DNA of 64,000 bases, taken from contig JAGWAN010000003.1 of assembly GCA_021296345.1 (NCBI GenBank), forward strand, positions 1 through 64,000. The letters run 5' to 3'. The translations under genes were made by a program, and so were the position numbers. The notes under the pieces are model-generated. The model searched no databases and was not told where the DNA came from. It was given only the letters and a program-made list of their open reading frames with translations. How positions within the stretch are numbered: position 1 is the stretch's first letter; every line of letters begins with the position of its first letter. Source of the stretch: Acidimicrobiia bacterium (GTDB lineage: Bacteria > Actinomycetota > Acidimicrobiia > Spongiisociales > Spongiisociaceae). This document shows positions 62,580-64,000 of the stretch, one piece after another.

Positions 62580-63416
62580 GTCCTCGCTGAGGCAGAAGCG
62601 CAGTGCGCCTTCGGCGAGGCTCGAGGCGTGCTCGGCGAGGGTCTCCGCTACTGCTCCGGCCCGGGCTACGGTCTCGGCCAGGCGGCCGCCTTTGAAGTAG
62701 CCGCGGCGCCAGTCACCGGCCGCAAACACGGTGTCGGAGCGGAGGGCACCGGTGAGGCCGCCCTCGTCGAATGGAGAACGGGCGATCACGCCGATGTCGA
62801 GTTCCTCGCATCGGGGCAGCAGGCGCTCGTGTGCCGACTGGTCGAAGAGGTTGTAGATCACCTGCACGGTGTCCACCAGTCCCGATTCCAACAGGCGCAG
62901 CACCGAATCGGGCTCATGATCGTTGGTGGACACCCCGAAGAACCGGATCTTGCCCTCATTCTTGAGCGCCGACACCGCGTCCGCCCACTGGCCCTGGTCG
63001 GTCCAGGAGTCGGCCCAGAAGTGGAATTGCTGGAGATCGATGTGGTCGGTGCCGAGACGGCGCAGGCTCTCCTCGGTGCACGATCGAATCCACCCCGGTG
63101 AATAGCAGTCCTCGACCGCCATGTCGTCGGTAGCGGGCCAGACACGTGTCTCGAGCGGGACCTTGGTGGCGACGATGGGTGTGACATCCGGTCGGCTTAC
63201 GAGGACCTCGCCTATCAGCTCCTCCGACCGGCCTTCGCCATATCCGTACGCCGTGTCGATGAAGTTGACGCCCAGGTCCAGAGCGTGATGGAGGGCTTGC
63301 TTGGACCGCTCGTCGTCTCGCTCGCCCCAAGCCAGCCCGCCGATGCCCCACGTCCCGATGCCGACTTCCGACACTTCCAGCCCGGTACGCCCGAGCTTTC
63401 GGTAGCGTATCTCAAC
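62447..63416 (-). pseudogene. Aldo/keto reductase, frameshifted near the 3' end
   Basis: NADPH-dependent reductase fold: SEVGIGTWGIGGLAWGERDD, NFIDTAYGYGEGRSEELIGE (catalytic Asp/Tyr), HIDLQQFHFWADSW (catalytic His region) and GVIARSPFDEGGLTG. After GALRFCLSEDAV the frame is lost; the natural end (GMRSPAHVGQNC ... WPRNFYADAW) is read in a different frame, as if about 16-17 bases were deleted near 62575. The start is also unclear: family-like residues (YRKLGRTGLEV) precede the first GTG at 63374, but no standard start is in frame there. Probably inactive. Confidence 0.8.
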
Positions 63417-64000
63417 CTTCCGGGGGGAGCGGATTCCACTCTTCGTAGGTCATCCCGACGGCTTGTCGAGGCTCCTTGGTGCGGACGTGGTTGTAGATGT
63501 GCAGGTACGGCCGGTAGACATGGAGCAGGGAGCGAAGCTCGCCGACGGCGTCGGACGCGTGGAAGTCGATGCGCAGATCGATGTCGGGAAACGTATCCGT
63601 CTCGGCCACCACCAGCGTGGCCGAGCGCTCGTAAAGGTCCCCGCCCTGGCCTCCGGCATCGCGACCGGCCTCCAGGCCGGCCACCAAGCGGTCCTCCACA
63701 GGATTACCCGCCGCCGACTCGAACGCATCGGCCATCGCTTCGACCACCCCTTCGCCCTCGAGGGCGTTCCCCGTGGCGATGTAGCCGTCGCCGATGACAT
63801 GGCCGGACCAGTGGCCTGTCCTGTCCCCGGTGTGCGCAGCGGCGACCCCGTCCGGGGTCAGCACCGCGGTCTGGCGAAAGGCGTAGTCGGGATCAACGTC
63901 GGCCAACCCGGTGACGACTTCCGCAGGAGAGAGGCCGCGCTCCAGCATGTCGGTTGCCACGGGGAGCAGCCTGGGGTCGGCGTACGCCTGGCTGGCGATC
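63412..64000 (-). CDS. DUF1028-family protein, 5' end beyond the window
   Basis: Ntn-hydrolase-like DUF1028 protein. Visible are IASQAYADPRLLPVATDM at the window edge, AHTGDRTGHWSGHVIGDGYI and ATGNALEGEGVVEAMADAF, then the C-terminal half with LYERSATLVVAETDTFPDID and HASDAVGELRSLLHVYRP, ending in PLPPEG. The frame runs through the edge, so the N-terminus lies outside. Function is not established for the family. It sits upstream of the aldo/keto reductase remnant, overlapping its presumed 5' end, and was probably part of the same former operon. Confidence 0.85.
   Translation of the reverse strand, partial: IASQAYADPRLLPVATDMLERGLSPAEVVTGLADVDPDYAFRQTAVLTPDGVAAAHTGDRTGHWSGHVIGDGYIATGNALEGEGVVEAMADAFESAAGNPVEDRLVAGLEAGRDAGGQGGDLYERSATLVVAETDTFPDIDLRIDFHASDAVGELRSLLHVYRPYLHIYNHVRTKEPRQAVGMTYEEWNPLPPEG

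Noticed and set aside
1-64000. tRNA, rRNA, riboswitch, CRISPR, reverse transcriptase, restriction or toxin-antitoxin loci
   Set aside because: I looked through the intergenic gaps and the gene list and found no convincing candidate; a covariance-model search of the gaps would settle RNA genes.

Overview
The window is a GC-rich chromosomal segment. Thr-rich linkers in exported proteins, lipoproteins with an AACG lipobox, MMPL and F420-type PPOX genes, and SLH-like repeats with a G-C-D-T...F-C-P pattern together suggest an actinomycetote, most like an Acidimicrobiia relative. That placement is an inference from style, not from a marker gene. Genes are densely packed and often overlap by 4 bases (ATGA/GTGA). 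I saw no rRNA, tRNA, CRISPR array, integrase or intact insertion sequence.

Layout. 1-4.8 kb: a glycine betaine/proline-type ABC transporter (ProV, ProW, ProX); ProW has an apparent frameshift at its start and an unusual duplicated membrane module at its C-terminus. 5-10.2 kb: PEP carboxylase and an MMPL transporter. 10.3-16.9 kb (minus strand): isoprenoid genes (IspH, a polyprenyl synthase, and HpnE-HpnD-HpnC, which make squalene from farnesyl diphosphate), interrupted by an iron-type ABC ATPase with a DtxR-like box upstream. 17-20.5 kb: a metal-binding domain protein, a succinate-semialdehyde-type dehydrogenase and a phosphohexomutase. 20.6-25.5 kb: two unrecognised exported/anchored proteins with an AT-rich upstream region, a site-2 protease, a phosphotransferase and a YczE-like membrane protein. 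25.9-27.8 kb: a ferredoxin and a cell-wall amidase with SLH-like repeats.

27.8-35.2 kb (minus strand): one operon for a peptide-type ABC importer (binding protein, permease B, permease C, a second permease B, ATPase), followed by an alpha/beta hydrolase and an amidohydrolase. The two B permeases are close paralogues flanking C, and a terminator-like hairpin separates the binding protein from the permeases. 35.3-48.6 kb: many single-domain enzymes (epimerase, YgjP-like metalloprotein, C45-type acyltransferase, two M20 hydrolases, retropepsin-like protein, CocE-type hydrolase, PPOX proteins, aminotransferase, RraA, DUF418, HAD, 3-hydroxyisobutyrate dehydrogenase family). 48.8-58.6 kb: acyl-CoA synthetase and PlsB-like acyltransferase, E1 alpha and beta of a 2-oxoacid dehydrogenase, an alpha/beta hydrolase, PolX and malic enzyme.

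58.6-64 kb is a decayed catabolic region. Broken pieces of a GcvT-like domain, an IS256-family transposase, a phosphotriesterase, a D-aminoacylase, an aldo/keto reductase and possibly a phytanoyl-CoA dioxygenase surround two intact genes (VOC protein, amidohydrolase) and a DUF1028 gene cut by the window edge. A 191-192 base direct repeat (58984-59175 and 62389-62579) links the two halves.

The least conventional signals are the ProW fusion, the B-C-B permease arrangement, the direct repeat in the decayed region, and a set of short GTGG/CAGTGG-type repeats that begin at stop codons in several intergenic gaps.
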